Positions 25,011 through 33,483 of a stretch of DNA of 64,000 nt are shown here, in pieces. The translations under genes were made by a program, and so were the position numbers. The notes under the pieces were generated by a model, which did not search any database, was not told where the DNA came from, and saw nothing but the letters and a program-made list of their open reading frames with translations. Position 1 is the stretch's first letter. Every line of letters begins with the position of its first letter. Source of the DNA: an uncultured Oscillibacter sp. GTDB lineage: Bacteria > Bacillota > Clostridia > Oscillospirales > Oscillospiraceae. Where the stretch lies: contig CAJUDV010000010.1 in the NCBI GenBank assembly GCA_910585385.1, positions 1 through 64,000 on the forward strand, in the 5' to 3' direction.

Positions 25011-25161
25011 GATCCGCCTCCTATCCCGTAGCGCCGTCCTTATTCTACCACCCAATTCCTCCCAGCGCAAGAGCCCTGCACAGCCGGAGCCGCCGCGGCA
25101 TAAAATGGCTCAGCACCATCTGAAAGGAGGATACTGGAACCTCAGTTCCGGTTGATCGCAT

Positions 25162-26172
25162 ATGGAACAAAACACCCGCAGCTATGTCTCCTCCCCCGCC
25201 CGGCAGGGCGGCCGGAGGACGGACCCCGGCCAGATCCCCGTCATTCCCCTGCCCAACCCCGGCGAGGGCGGCCCCGTCTATCCCGGCGACATGGACCCCG
25301 GCTTCAACGACCCCGGCCAGATCCCCGTCATCCCCCTGCCCAATCCCGGCGAGGGCGGCCCCGTCTACCCCGGCAACGACGGCCCGGTGGTAGAGCCTGT
25401 CATCCCCCTGCCCAACCCCGGCGAGGGCGGCCCCGTTTATCCCGGCAACGGCGGCGGCAGCTGGGTCTGCCCCGGCGGCTTCTGCGGCGGGGTGACCATC
25501 CTGCCGGGCATCATCGGCACCATATGGCCCAGCGCCTCCAAGGTCCGGTTTCTCAACGCCGCCTTCGGCTACCAGGCATTCCGGGTCTTTGTGGGCAACA
25601 CCCGGGCCGTGAATCTCTTGAACTACGCCTCCGCCACCAATTACGGCCGGGTGGGCTCCGGCTATCAGACGGTGACCGTCACCGGCACCGACGGCTACAT
25701 CTACATTCAGAAGACCATGCCCTTCCAGGCCAACGGCATCTCCACCATCGCCATCATCAACACCGCCGGCGGCCTGGACCTGCTCCAGATCACCGACAGC
25801 TGCTGCCCGCCCACCAACGGCTTCGCCAGCTTCCGGGTGGGGAACCTGGCCATCAACACCGGCCCCCTGGACGTGATCATGAGCGACGGGCGGGTGGTGT
25901 ACAGCGACCTGCGGTACAAGGAGGTGGGCGTGTTCAAGCGGATCATGCCCGGCACCTATCAGTTCTTCTACGCGGACACGGATCTGATGCCCATGCCCGC
26001 CTCCGCGGACATCGAGACCATGGACTCTGCGTGGCTGGGCGTCTACCCGCCTCACGAGACCTTCGGCTCCCTGTATCTGAACGTGGTCAGCAACGCCATC
26101 TACTCTGTCTACCTGCTCCAGAGCGGCAGCGGACGGAACCAAATCCAAAACCTGATTCTGATGGACCGGTAA
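25162..26172 (+). CDS. DUF4397 protein with three Pro-Gly repeats
   Basis: 336 residues. The first ~20 residues are polar with no signal peptide. Residues ~21-95 hold three near-identical copies of IPLPNPGEGGPVYPG, separated by short linkers. A glycine/cysteine patch (CPGGFCGG) follows, then a DUF4397 domain beginning SKVRFLNAAFGYQAFRVFVG, a beta-sandwich seen in surface and spore-coat-like proteins. The repeat region would be extended and surface-exposed. ATG at 25162 lies about 37 bases after an AAAGGAGG run; GTT-GATCGC just precedes, so the start is the best in frame. Monocistronic. Confidence 0.75.
   Translation: MEQNTRSYVSSPARQGGRRTDPGQIPVIPLPNPGEGGPVYPGDMDPGFNDPGQIPVIPLPNPGEGGPVYPGNDGPVVEPVIPLPNPGEGGPVYPGNGGGSWVCPGGFCGGVTILPGIIGTIWPSASKVRFLNAAFGYQAFRVFVGNTRAVNLLNYASATNYGRVGSGYQTVTVTGTDGYIYIQKTMPFQANGISTIAIINTAGGLDLLQITDSCCPPTNGFASFRVGNLAINTGPLDVIMSDGRVVYSDLRYKEVGVFKRIMPGTYQFFYADTDLMPMPASADIETMDSAWLGVYPPHETFGSLYLNVVSNAIYSVYLLQSGSGRNQIQNLILMDR
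25222..25446 (+). repeat. Tandem coding repeat of the DUF4397 protein
   Basis: Units at 25222-25287, 25309-25374 and about 25396-25446 encode the same IPLPNPGEGGPVYPG module. Units 1 and 2 are nearly identical in DNA, including silent positions, which suggests recent duplication. Confidence 0.85.
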
Positions 26173-26191
26173 CGCGGTCCTCCGGAGCCCG

Positions 26192-26229
26192 GGAGGGGGA
26201 GAGACCGACGTCTCTCCCCCTCCTTTTTT
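26192..26229 (+). terminator. Terminator of the DUF4397 gene
   Basis: GGAGGGGGAGAGAC / GTCTCTCCCCCTCC with a four-base loop and TTTTTT. Confidence 0.9.
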
Positions 26230-26308
26230 CAAAAACCCCTTTACAAACAAAAACAAATGTTCTATACTCTATCCTGAAAACAGACGCAACCTGAGAGGAG
26301 GCGGTCCC

Positions 26309-26821
26309 ATGCGGTCCAGGCAGATCTCCTGCTGCTTTACGGGGCACCGCCCTGCAAAGCTCCCCTGGGGCTATCGAGAGTCAGACCCCCGATGCGTATC
26401 CCTGAAGCGGCGTATCGCGGACGCGGTGGAGGCCGCCTATCAGGAAAGCTGCCGCCACTTCCTCTGCGGCATGGCCCAGGGGTGCGACCTCTACTTCTGC
26501 GAGAGCGTTCTCCGCCTGCGGGAAGTCCATCCGGAAGTGACATTGGAGGCCGCCATTCCCTGTCCCGGCCAGGACAGCTCCTGGCCCCCGGCCCAGCGGG
26601 AGCGGTACGCCCGGCTGGTGGCCGCCTGCGACTACGAGACCGTGGTCTCCGCACAGTACACCCCCGGCTGTATGCACCGGCGGGACCGGTACATGGTGGA
26701 CCGCGCCTCGCTGCTGATCGCCGCCTTTGACGGCACCCCCGGCGGCACCCGGTATACGGTGGCCTACGCCATGAGCCGGGGCGTCCCCGTGGTGGATCTG
26801 CCCATTTTGCAGGGAGACTAA
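26309..26821 (+). CDS. SLOG-fold protein (DUF1273/YpsA-YoqJ family)
   Basis: 170 residues. CCFTGHRPAKLPWGY at the start and FLCGMAQGCDLYFCE in the middle are the DUF1273 signatures of a Rossmann-like SLOG nucleotide-binding fold; DGTPGGTRYTVAYAMSRGV near the end completes it. The SLOG superfamily binds NAD- or nucleotide-derived ligands; the Bacillus YpsA relative affects cell division. The start could be ATG 26309 after GGAGG. It is followed 20 bases later by a DUF3795 gene. Confidence 0.88.
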   Translation: MRSRQISCCFTGHRPAKLPWGYRESDPRCVSLKRRIADAVEAAYQESCRHFLCGMAQGCDLYFCESVLRLREVHPEVTLEAAIPCPGQDSSWPPAQRERYARLVAACDYETVVSAQYTPGCMHRRDRYMVDRASLLIAAFDGTPGGTRYTVAYAMSRGVPVVDLPILQGD

Positions 26822-26841
26822 AACGATACGGAGGAAACACT

Positions 26842-27276
26842 ATGGAATCCATCTGCGGAATTGACTGCGCGGCGTGCGAGTGGAGGAGCGGCTGTAAGGG
26901 CTGCCTGGAGACCGGCGGCCAGCCCTTTGGCGGAAAGTGCGTGGCGGCGGAGTGCCTCCGGCGGGGAGAGACGGCCCTGGCCCAGCTAAAAGCGGCGCTG
27001 ATCGCGGCGTTCCGCGCCCTGGACATCCCGGAGATGGAGGAGGTGACGGACCTCAACGCCCTAAGGGGCTCCTTCATCAACATCCCCTACACCCTGCCCA
27101 GCGGACAGGCCGTGAGACTGTGGGACGACAATCAGATCTACCTGGGCAGTCAGCTCCGCAAACGGGGCAGCGACCGGTGCTACGGCATCGCCGCCGACGA
27201 GACGTATCTGGCGGTGTCCGAATACGGCGAGAACGGCGCCGACGCCCAGCTTGTGGTATTCAAGCGCTGGAATTAG
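26842..27276 (+). CDS. DUF3795 cysteine-rich protein
   Basis: 144 residues. CGIDCAACEW ... CKGC ... KCVAAEC places seven cysteines in the first ~40 residues, the DUF3795 pattern and a probable metal-binding module. The remainder (FINIPYTLPSGQAVRLWDDN) is unusual for the family and looks like a beta-rich second domain. The TAG stop (27274-27276) is contributed by the end of a palindromic element, so the original C-terminus may have been different. Likely co-transcribed with the SLOG gene. Confidence 0.78.
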   Translation: MESICGIDCAACEWRSGCKGCLETGGQPFGGKCVAAECLRRGETALAQLKAALIAAFRALDIPEMEEVTDLNALRGSFINIPYTLPSGQAVRLWDDNQIYLGSQLRKRGSDRCYGIAADETYLAVSEYGENGADAQLVVFKRWN

Positions 27277-27336
27277 GCCTTGATTGACGAAAAAATCTCT
27301 CGCCGCTGTGCAGTCCGCCATTTATCAAACAAGGCT
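27274..27336. repeat. Palindromic element, TA-GGCCTTG family (short copy)
   Basis: Begins TAGGCCTTGATTGACG and ends TTATCAAACAAGGCT, the inverted ends of the family, with a 63-base total length. Its interior shares AATCTCTCGCCG with the hairpin at 12.75 kb. It provides the stop codon of the DUF3795 gene. Confidence 0.7.
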
Positions 27337-27337
27337 G

Positions 27338-27404
27338 GAGTCTGTTTTAAAACCGTCAAAACGCCGTCTTAGGGCGCTTTTTCCGTCGGTTTTAAAACAG
27401 ACTC
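27338..27404. repeat. Second palindromic element, GAGTCTGTTTTAAAACCG ends
   Basis: Exact 18-base terminal inverted repeats (27338-27355 and 27387-27404) around a 31-base core with its own small hairpin (AACGCC / GGCGCT). Directly abuts the previous element and ends four bases before the stop of the convergent methyltransferase gene. May serve as bidirectional terminator. Confidence 0.8.
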
Positions 27405-27407
27405 TAG

Positions 27408-28166
27408 TCATTTCTCCGCCACGATGAGATAGCGGTGAATGGTTCCCCGGATCTCTCCCCGCGCTTCGATCTCCGCCTGCATGTCCAGCAGCTTTTCAAA
27501 GCACCGGTCCACGGAAAAGCCTGGAAACTCCCACTGGATGATCCGGGCAAACCAGACAAAGGCCCCCACGTCGTAGAAGAGAATGGGACGGTAAGCCTCC
27601 TCCGCCCGCAGAATCCGGAAGCCCGCCGCCTCGAACGCCGCCCGCTGCTCCGCCAGATTCATGTGGGGAAAGGGCTTTTCCGCCTCCGGCAGCACCCGCT
27701 CCACCAGGTCCCGGTCATTTTCGCCGCCTACCTGCTCCGTGATGAACACGCCGCCCTTTCGCAGCAGCCGGAACAGCTCCGGGGCGTGGAAGGCGCCGTG
27801 GCGGTTGAGGATGCGGTCAAATGCTCCGTCCGGCCAGGGAATCACCGCGGGACCAGCGCACGCCCGGAAGTCGATGCCCAAGGGCAAAAGCCGCTCCGCG
27901 CACAGCCGCACGTTGGGGGGATAACCCTCCGTCGCCGCCGTCCGGTCCGCCGGATGACGGAGGGACAGCAGAAACTCGCCGCCCCCGGTATCGCAGTCCA
28001 GCAGGGCGTCCTCCCGCCGCAGGTACTCCCGGACGATCTCTCTGTACGACCAGGGCAGATCCTGTTCCTCCTCAAACCTCCCGTGGATGTGGGAAAAGTC
28101 CCACCCACGGATCTGGGCCTGGTCCTCCTCCTCTCTCCAGGCCGCTCTCAGCCGGGATACATCCAT
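27408..28166 (-). CDS. Class I SAM-dependent methyltransferase
   Basis: 252 residues. Motif I is DALLDCDTGGGEFLLSL; WPDGAFDRILNRHGAF is motif II; LFRLLRKGGVFITEQVGGEN is motif III with the post-methylation beta-strand. The RILNRHGAF variant resembles a subset of small-molecule or antibiotic-resistance-like methyltransferases. Substrate unknown. Monocistronic, with its end next to two palindromic elements. Confidence 0.87.
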   Translation of the reverse strand: MDVSRLRAAWREEEDQAQIRGWDFSHIHGRFEEEQDLPWSYREIVREYLRREDALLDCDTGGGEFLLSLRHPADRTAATEGYPPNVRLCAERLLPLGIDFRACAGPAVIPWPDGAFDRILNRHGAFHAPELFRLLRKGGVFITEQVGGENDRDLVERVLPEAEKPFPHMNLAEQRAAFEAAGFRILRAEEAYRPILFYDVGAFVWFARIIQWEFPGFSVDRCFEKLLDMQAEIEARGEIRGTIHRYLIVAEK

Positions 28167-28377
28167 GGCTCCACTCCCCTCTCCCCGCGCCGCGGAGAAA
28201 CTTTATTTTTTTGATTTTATCACAGAGGACACCGCGCCGTCAACGCGCGGCTCCGGGCCGATTCTTTTTGCTGATGAAGCGGGACAGGGGCGCTGTTCGC
28301 CGCCCGGCGGGACTGGTCCCAGGGGCCTTACGCCCTCCCCGGCCCACTCCCTCCACCGCAGTTTCAGATGCGAAATC

Positions 28378-28713
28378 CTACGGAAACACGACCTGGACCA
28401 GCAGCATATACAAAACCGTTCCTCCGGCGATGGACAGCAGCACGTTCTCCCTCCAGCGGTGGAGCAGTCCCACCGCCAGTACCGCCAGCGCCTCCGGCGC
28501 GCCGTGAGTCGGCGCCGTCCAGCTCACATCTTTCAGGCAGTAGACCACCAGCAACCCCATCATCGCCGCCGGCAGCAGGCGGCCCAAATCCGTCACCGCC
28601 TGCGGGGGCTTCCGGCTCTCCGGAAACAGCAAAAACGGCAGCCAGCGGGTCAGCTGGGTTCCGGCAGCCACCGCCAGAATCATGCACAAGGTCTCCAACG
28701 GCGTCAGGTACAC
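28378..28713 (-). CDS. azlD: Branched-chain amino acid exporter, small subunit (AzlD)
   Basis: 111 residues, four hydrophobic helices. LTRWLPFLLFPESRKPP and GRLLPAAMMGLLVVYCLKDVSW are AzlD hallmarks. GTG at 28713 follows GGAGGAGGCGG and overlaps the end of azlC by 10 bases, so the two subunits are translated together. With AzlC it exports branched-chain amino acids, the reverse of the liv importer at 37-42 kb. Confidence 0.93.
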   Translation of the reverse strand: MYLTPLETLCMILAVAAGTQLTRWLPFLLFPESRKPPQAVTDLGRLLPAAMMGLLVVYCLKDVSWTAPTHGAPEALAVLAVGLLHRWRENVLLSIAGGTVLYMLLVQVVFP

Positions 28714-29399
28714 AGCCGCCTCCTCCCTCCCAGCAGCACGGCCAGCACCAAGGCCATGGCGGGAATCACCATATTCTCCGCCCCGCACACCGCCAGACTC
28801 ACAGCGGCGCAGATGATACCGGCGGCTCCGGCAGGACGGTTCTCCCGCTTTTTCCACTGTTCCAGAAACAGCACCACAAAGAGCGCCGTCAGGGCGAAAT
28901 CCATGCCCCGGGTGTTCACCGTGATGAAACCGCCCAGCAGCCCTCCGGCGGCGGTACCCATCACCCAGTAAGCGTAGTCCAGCAGGGAGATATAGAGATA
29001 GTACCGCCTCTGATCGGTCCCCGGAGGCGGCTCCAGCGAGGATACCAGAGAGAAGGTCTCGTCGCACAGGGTATAGATCAAGACGGCCCGGACCCTTCCC
29101 AGGCCCCTGTACTTGTCCAACAGGGCCAATCCATAGAACATGTGCCGGGCGTTGACCATAACGGACAGCAAAAACGCCTGGATGGGGTCGAAGGCGGCCG
29201 TCAGCAGCGTGATGGCCACAAACTGCATACTGCCGCCAAAGGCCACGGCGCTCATCAGTGTGGACCACAGAGGGCCGTAGCCCTTGGACCGCATGAGAAC
29301 GCCATAGGCCAGGCCCAGGCAGAGAAAGCCCGTCATCACGGGGACAGTGGCCGGAAAAGCCGCCCGCAGGGCGGCGCGGCGGGGGGTGAGTTCCTTCAT
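28704..29399 (-). CDS. azlC: Branched-chain amino acid exporter, large subunit (AzlC)
   Basis: 231 residues with several membrane helices. PVMTGFLCLGLAYGVLM, FGGSMQFVAITLL, SVMVNARHMFYGLAL and LCDETFSLV are the standard AzlC series. ATG at 29399 follows AGGAGC. Exports leucine, isoleucine, valine and analogues together with AzlD. Confidence 0.95.
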   Translation of the reverse strand: MKELTPRRAALRAAFPATVPVMTGFLCLGLAYGVLMRSKGYGPLWSTLMSAVAFGGSMQFVAITLLTAAFDPIQAFLLSVMVNARHMFYGLALLDKYRGLGRVRAVLIYTLCDETFSLVSSLEPPPGTDQRRYYLYISLLDYAYWVMGTAAGGLLGGFITVNTRGMDFALTALFVVLFLEQWKKRENRPAGAAGIICAAVSLAVCGAENMVIPAMALVLAVLLGGRRRLCT

Positions 29400-29479
29400 G
29401 GCAGCTCCTGATATGTAAAGATTCCGCTTTTGATTTCCGGCGGAGGCGGTTCCACTCCTGTGGCCGTCCGTCCTCTCGG

Positions 29480-29514
29480 AAAAGGCGCTTTCCCCGCCCT
29501 GGGGCGGGGAAAGC
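29480..29514 (-). terminator. Terminator between argS and azlCD
   Basis: GGCTTTCCCCGCCCC-type stem (minus strand, arms 29514-29502 and 29499-29486) followed by CTTTTCC. A second GC hairpin, CCGCCCTCTT / AGGGCGG, lies at 29531-29553 just after argS. Confidence 0.7.
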
Positions 29515-29573
29515 CGTCTTGCGCTTCCGGCCGCCCTCTTCACAAAAGGGCGGGGGAATTTCTCAGATGGTTC

Positions 29574-31319
29574 TTACATTTTTTCGGGAGCCTCTACGCC
29601 GATGAGCTTCAACCCGTTGCGCAGCACGATCCGGGCGCCGTCCGCCAGCTTCAGCCGGGCCGCCTGGAGTTTCGGCTCCTCCCCCTTAATGCGGCAGGCG
29701 GTGTAGAACCGGTGGAAACACCCCGCCAAGTCCTGGAGGCAGCGGTTGATGTGGCTGGGGTCGTAGCTCCGGGCGGAGAGCTTGATCTCCTCGCAGAACT
29801 GGGCCATCTGCTTGATGAGGGCCTTCTCCGTCTCCCCGGACAGCAGGGACATGTCCACGTCCGCCTGGGCGGGGACCGCCACCCCCTCCTCCGCCATGGC
29901 CCGCAGCAGCGAGCAGATCCGGGCGTGGGCGTACTCCACATAGTAAATGGGGTTCTCGCTGTCCTCCCGGACGGCCAGCCCCAGGTCAAACTCCATCTGG
30001 GTGTCCGGCTTGGCGTTGAAGAACCACCGGGCGGCGTCCACGGGGATCTCGTCCAGCAGGTCCGAGAGGCTGATGGCCTTGCCGGTGCGCTTGCTCATGC
30101 GCACCACGTCGCCATCCCGCAGCAGCTTCACCAGCTGCATGAGGACGATGTCCAGCCGCTCCGTGCCGTTGAGGCCCAGAGCGTCCAGAGCGCCTTTCAG
30201 CCGGGCCACGTGGCCGTGGTGGTCCGCGCCCCAGATGTTGATCACCCGGTCAAAGCCCCGGACGGCGAACTTGTTGCGGTGGTAGGCGATGTCGGCGGCG
30301 AAGTAGGTGTAGAAGCCGTTGGCCCGGCGGAGCACGTCGTCCTTCAAATCCAGCTTTTCAACGTCCTTCTCCCGCTTCCCCGCTTTGAGCAGGTTCTCCC
30401 GGATGATGTCCGCGGTTTTCAGCCACAGGGCCCCCTCTTTTTCATAGGTCCAGCCCCGGTCCGCCAGCAACTGGACCGTCTCGGCCACATAGCCGCTGTC
30501 GTGGAGGGTGGACTCGTAGAACCAGTTGTCGTACTCAATCTTGTACCGCTGGAGATCGCTCTTCATCTTGGGCAGGTTTACGGAGAGGCCGTACTGGGCC
30601 AGGGCCGCCTGCCGCTCCGCCTCCGGGGCCTGGTCCAGCTTCTCCCCGTTTTGCTCGTAGTAGGTCCGGGCCAGGTCCCGGATGTCCTCTCCCTGATAGC
30701 CGTCCTCCGGGAAGGGCACCGCGTCCTCTCCCCGGATGAGCTGGAGGTACCGGGCCTCGATGGAGTGGGCGAACTTGTCGATCTGGTGCCCCGCGTCGTT
30801 GACGTAGAACTCCCGGGTCACCTCCGCCCCGGAGGCGGAGAGCACCGCCGCCAGGGTGTCCCCCAGCACGCCGCCCCGGGCGTTGCCCATGTGCATGGGG
30901 CCGGTGGGATTGGCGGAGACGAACTCCACCATGATCTTCTGCCCTCTCAGGCTGTCGTTGGTGCCGTACTCCGGCCCCTCGCTCTCCACGGCGGCGCAGA
31001 CGCCCTCATACCACCCCTGGCCCAGACGGAAGTTCAAAAAGCCGGGACCGGCGATCTCGGCGGAGGCAAAGCAGGTGCCCGCCAGGTCCATGTGGTCCAG
31101 CAGGGCCTGGGCAATATCCCGGGGGCTCCTGCCCAGGGCTTTGGCCGCCGCCAGGGCGAAGGTGGTGGAGAAATCGCCGTTGGCGGTGTCCTTGGGAATC
31201 TCCACCGGGGCGGTCTTCACCTCCGCCCGGGGCAGCGTCCCGTCCGCCGCCGCGGCCTGGTAGGCCTCCATGGCCAGCGCCGCGGCCTGGTCTTTCGCGT
31301 TTTGAATCATGTTAATCAT
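29574..31319 (-). CDS. argS: Arginyl-tRNA synthetase
   Basis: Charges tRNA-Arg. 581 residues, a normal length. An N-terminal additional domain precedes SANPTGPMHMGNARGGVLGD, the class I HIGH region (HMGN), and MSKRTGKAISL is the KMSKS equivalent. DALRG-type anticodon-binding elements follow at the C-terminus (YYVEYAHARICSLLR). The start is ATG 31319 with an AGAGGC site. Downstream lies a hairpin terminator. Alone; no T-box was seen upstream. Confidence 0.98.
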   Translation of the reverse strand: MINMIQNAKDQAAALAMEAYQAAAADGTLPRAEVKTAPVEIPKDTANGDFSTTFALAAAKALGRSPRDIAQALLDHMDLAGTCFASAEIAGPGFLNFRLGQGWYEGVCAAVESEGPEYGTNDSLRGQKIMVEFVSANPTGPMHMGNARGGVLGDTLAAVLSASGAEVTREFYVNDAGHQIDKFAHSIEARYLQLIRGEDAVPFPEDGYQGEDIRDLARTYYEQNGEKLDQAPEAERQAALAQYGLSVNLPKMKSDLQRYKIEYDNWFYESTLHDSGYVAETVQLLADRGWTYEKEGALWLKTADIIRENLLKAGKREKDVEKLDLKDDVLRRANGFYTYFAADIAYHRNKFAVRGFDRVINIWGADHHGHVARLKGALDALGLNGTERLDIVLMQLVKLLRDGDVVRMSKRTGKAISLSDLLDEIPVDAARWFFNAKPDTQMEFDLGLAVREDSENPIYYVEYAHARICSLLRAMAEEGVAVPAQADVDMSLLSGETEKALIKQMAQFCEEIKLSARSYDPSHINRCLQDLAGCFHRFYTACRIKGEEPKLQAARLKLADGARIVLRNGLKLIGVEAPEKM

Positions 31320-31473
31320 CGTCCGTGCCTCTTTCGTGTATATTCAAAATTTATCATCTCTCCTGACAACTCCGGCGTTGGTGCCGGGCCGCCGTGGGCG
31401 GCGGCTTCCATCGGTAAAGCAGCGCGCCGGGCACCAGCCCGCCGTCGTCCCGGCCCGCGGCCGGAAAACTCCC

Positions 31474-31914
31474 CTATCTCCGCCGGACGCGGATCTTAAA
31501 ACAATTTCGCCCGGTGACGGTGTGCTCCACAGCAATGGAGTATTTAATCTCCATCACCCCGCCCCGGTCGGTGAGGTTGTGCCGCAGACGGCTGGTCTGA
31601 ATATCCACCGTCAGCTCCCCCACGGGAGTCTCGTACAGCGACGTGTGCTGCCGTCCCTCCTCAAAGATCATCTGGGAATTCACTCCGCCGCTGCGGGTCA
31701 GAATCACCTGGGGGCCGCGGACCTCAAAGGTGGTGGTGGTCCCCTCCATGCCGGTGAGGGCGCTCTCCTCGTAGGAGAGGACCATCCCCTCCGGCGTCAC
31801 CGCCATGGAGCCCTCGGTCATCAGCTCCGTGGCGTCGGGGTCAGCGCCGTCAAAGTACTGCTCCCCCCGGATGGACAGCAGCACCGGCACCATGTTCTCT
31901 TCAATATTCGTCAA
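31474..31914 (-). CDS. DUF1934 (YwiB-like) calycin-fold protein
   Basis: 146 residues. VPVLLSIRGEQYFDG at the start, then YEESALTGMEGTTTTFEVRG and NSQMIFEEGRQHTSLYETP are the DUF1934 pattern, a small beta-barrel of unknown function, often near argS and murI as here. The TTG at 31914 lies seven bases after GGAGG and overlaps murI by 14 bases; an in-frame ATG at 31893 is the alternative but has no good ribosome site. Confidence 0.85.
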   Translation of the reverse strand: MTNIEENMVPVLLSIRGEQYFDGADPDATELMTEGSMAVTPEGMVLSYEESALTGMEGTTTTFEVRGPQVILTRSGGVNSQMIFEEGRQHTSLYETPVGELTVDIQTSRLRHNLTDRGGVMEIKYSIAVEHTVTGRNCFKIRVRRR

Positions 31915-32716
31915 TGTTGATCCTCCGTGCCGCGTGATGCAGGTTCTCCCGCAAAAACAGCGACGCCATTTCCTCAAAGTTCTCCGGGGTGTCGCTGACA
32001 TAGAAGGAGGCCTCCCCCCGGCGGTCCTCCGGCCCCCGGAGCCCCTGGGCCTTCAAAAGCCGCTTGAGCTCAAAGGCGGACTCCTCCCCGGCGGATACCA
32101 GCGCCACCTGGGGTCCGCAGATGTCCCCGATGATCTCCTCCAGCAGCGGGTAGTGGGTGCAGCCCAGAATCAGCGTGTCGATGCCGGTCTCCAGCAGCGG
32201 CTCCAGGTACTCCCGGGCCACGGTCTCAATCACCGCGTCCCCCCGGTTTACGCGCCCGTTCTCCACCAGCGGCACAAACAGGGGGCAGGGCTTTCCGTAG
32301 ACCTCCACCGCCGGGTCCAGCCGCCGCAGGGCCGCCTCGTAGGCGCCGGAGCGGATGGAGGCCAGCGTGGCGATGACGCCCACCTTCTTCCGCTTCGTCA
32401 CCAGCAGCGCCCGGCGGCAGGTGGGCTCCACCACCCCCACGATGGGCAGGGCGTTTTCCGCCTGGAGGGCCTCCAGGGACGTGGTGGACACCGTGCCGCA
32501 GGCGATGAGGATGGCCTTGAGGTCAAAGCTCCGGAGAAACCGGACGTCCTGCCGGGCGTATTTCAAAAGGGTCTCCCGGGCCCGCCCGCCGTAGGGCACC
32601 CGGGCGGTGTCTCCAAAGTAGATGAGGTTCTCCTCAGGCAGAATCTCCCGCAGGGAGCGCACCGCCGTCAGTCCCCCCAGGCCTGAGTCAAACACGCCGA
32701 TGGGCCGCATATCCAT
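31901..32716 (-). CDS. murI: Glutamate racemase
   Basis: Provides D-glutamate for peptidoglycan. 271 residues. PIGVFDSGLGGLTAVRSL is the standard start and LGCTHYPLL holds the second catalytic Cys (~185). The first catalytic region reads IACGTVSTTS at ~72 where most enzymes have ACNTAS, so the usual Asn is Gly. ATG at 32716 has AAGGAGC. Operon with DUF1934 downstream; divergent from the 137-residue acidic protein. Confidence 0.93.
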   Translation of the reverse strand: MDMRPIGVFDSGLGGLTAVRSLREILPEENLIYFGDTARVPYGGRARETLLKYARQDVRFLRSFDLKAILIACGTVSTTSLEALQAENALPIVGVVEPTCRRALLVTKRKKVGVIATLASIRSGAYEAALRRLDPAVEVYGKPCPLFVPLVENGRVNRGDAVIETVAREYLEPLLETGIDTLILGCTHYPLLEEIIGDICGPQVALVSAGEESAFELKRLLKAQGLRGPEDRRGEASFYVSDTPENFEEMASLFLRENLHHAARRINIDEY

Positions 32717-32912
32717 AAGTAAGCTCCTTACCAACCGTGATTTTCCGCTTTCCGCGCCGGACGCACACCGGACGCCAGGATTATATATTATACTATGATA
32801 AGGAGGCGGCCGCAAGACAGATTTTAGTCTTTTTTCCCGCTTTTTTATATAGCTTTTCCCAAAGGGATTTGTTATAATCATACCGGCTATTTTATTGGGG
32901 AGGTGTCCGCCC

Positions 32913-33326
32913 GTGAAGATCGAGCTGACAGAGCAGCAGTACCGCTATCTGCTGGATCTCGTTTACATAGGAAACTGGGTCATCAACTCCACCCGGGAGA
33001 ACGACCGCATCCGGGAGTACGACGAGGTGGAGAGCCTGGTGTTTTCCCACTGCCTGCGGCACAGGATGCCCAAGCTGGTGGAGCTGTACCAGGGGGACCT
33101 GATCCCCTCCCGGGCCTACGCCGACGGCGGCATTCACGAGGCCATCGAGCGGTACGAGGACATTGTGTTCTATGAGATTCTGGCGGAGGAGCTGGCCCTG
33201 CGGGACATGGACGGCGAGCCCCTGACCCGGGAGAACTACGCCGAGCTGATGGACCGCATCGACGTCTACCTCAACGAGTTTGACGAGCACGGCACGGACA
33301 ACATCTCCGTGGATTTGGATCAATGA
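32913..33326 (+). CDS. Conserved-looking small acidic protein, unknown function
   Basis: 137 residues, soluble, mostly helical. YRYLLDLVYIGNWVINSTR at the N-terminus and a Glu/Asp-rich C-terminus (NEFDEHGTDNISVDLD). GTG at 32913 lies seven bases after GGGGAGGTG, an excellent ribosome site, and codon use matches the neighbours, so it is real. No family was recognised. It precedes the DUF362 gene by 225 bases with a promoter between, so it is transcribed alone. Confidence 0.78.
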   Translation: MKIELTEQQYRYLLDLVYIGNWVINSTRENDRIREYDEVESLVFSHCLRHRMPKLVELYQGDLIPSRAYADGGIHEAIERYEDIVFYEILAEELALRDMDGEPLTRENYAELMDRIDVYLNEFDEHGTDNISVDLDQ

Positions 33327-33483
33327 AAGAGGAGGGGCGGCGCGCCGCCCCTTTTTCGCGCCCGGAATTCCCCAAAAGCGCGCCCGCCGCCTCTCCCCCG
33401 GCGGCGGACCGGGCCCCTTCCGCCCCGGGAACCTCAAATTTTCAGAGTTTGCGCGCCGCACAGGCGGAAACGCAAAAAAGGAC

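Noticed and set aside
25219..25446. CRISPR array
   Set aside because: The repeats are in-frame protein-coding modules of the DUF4397 gene, without unique spacers or cas genes.
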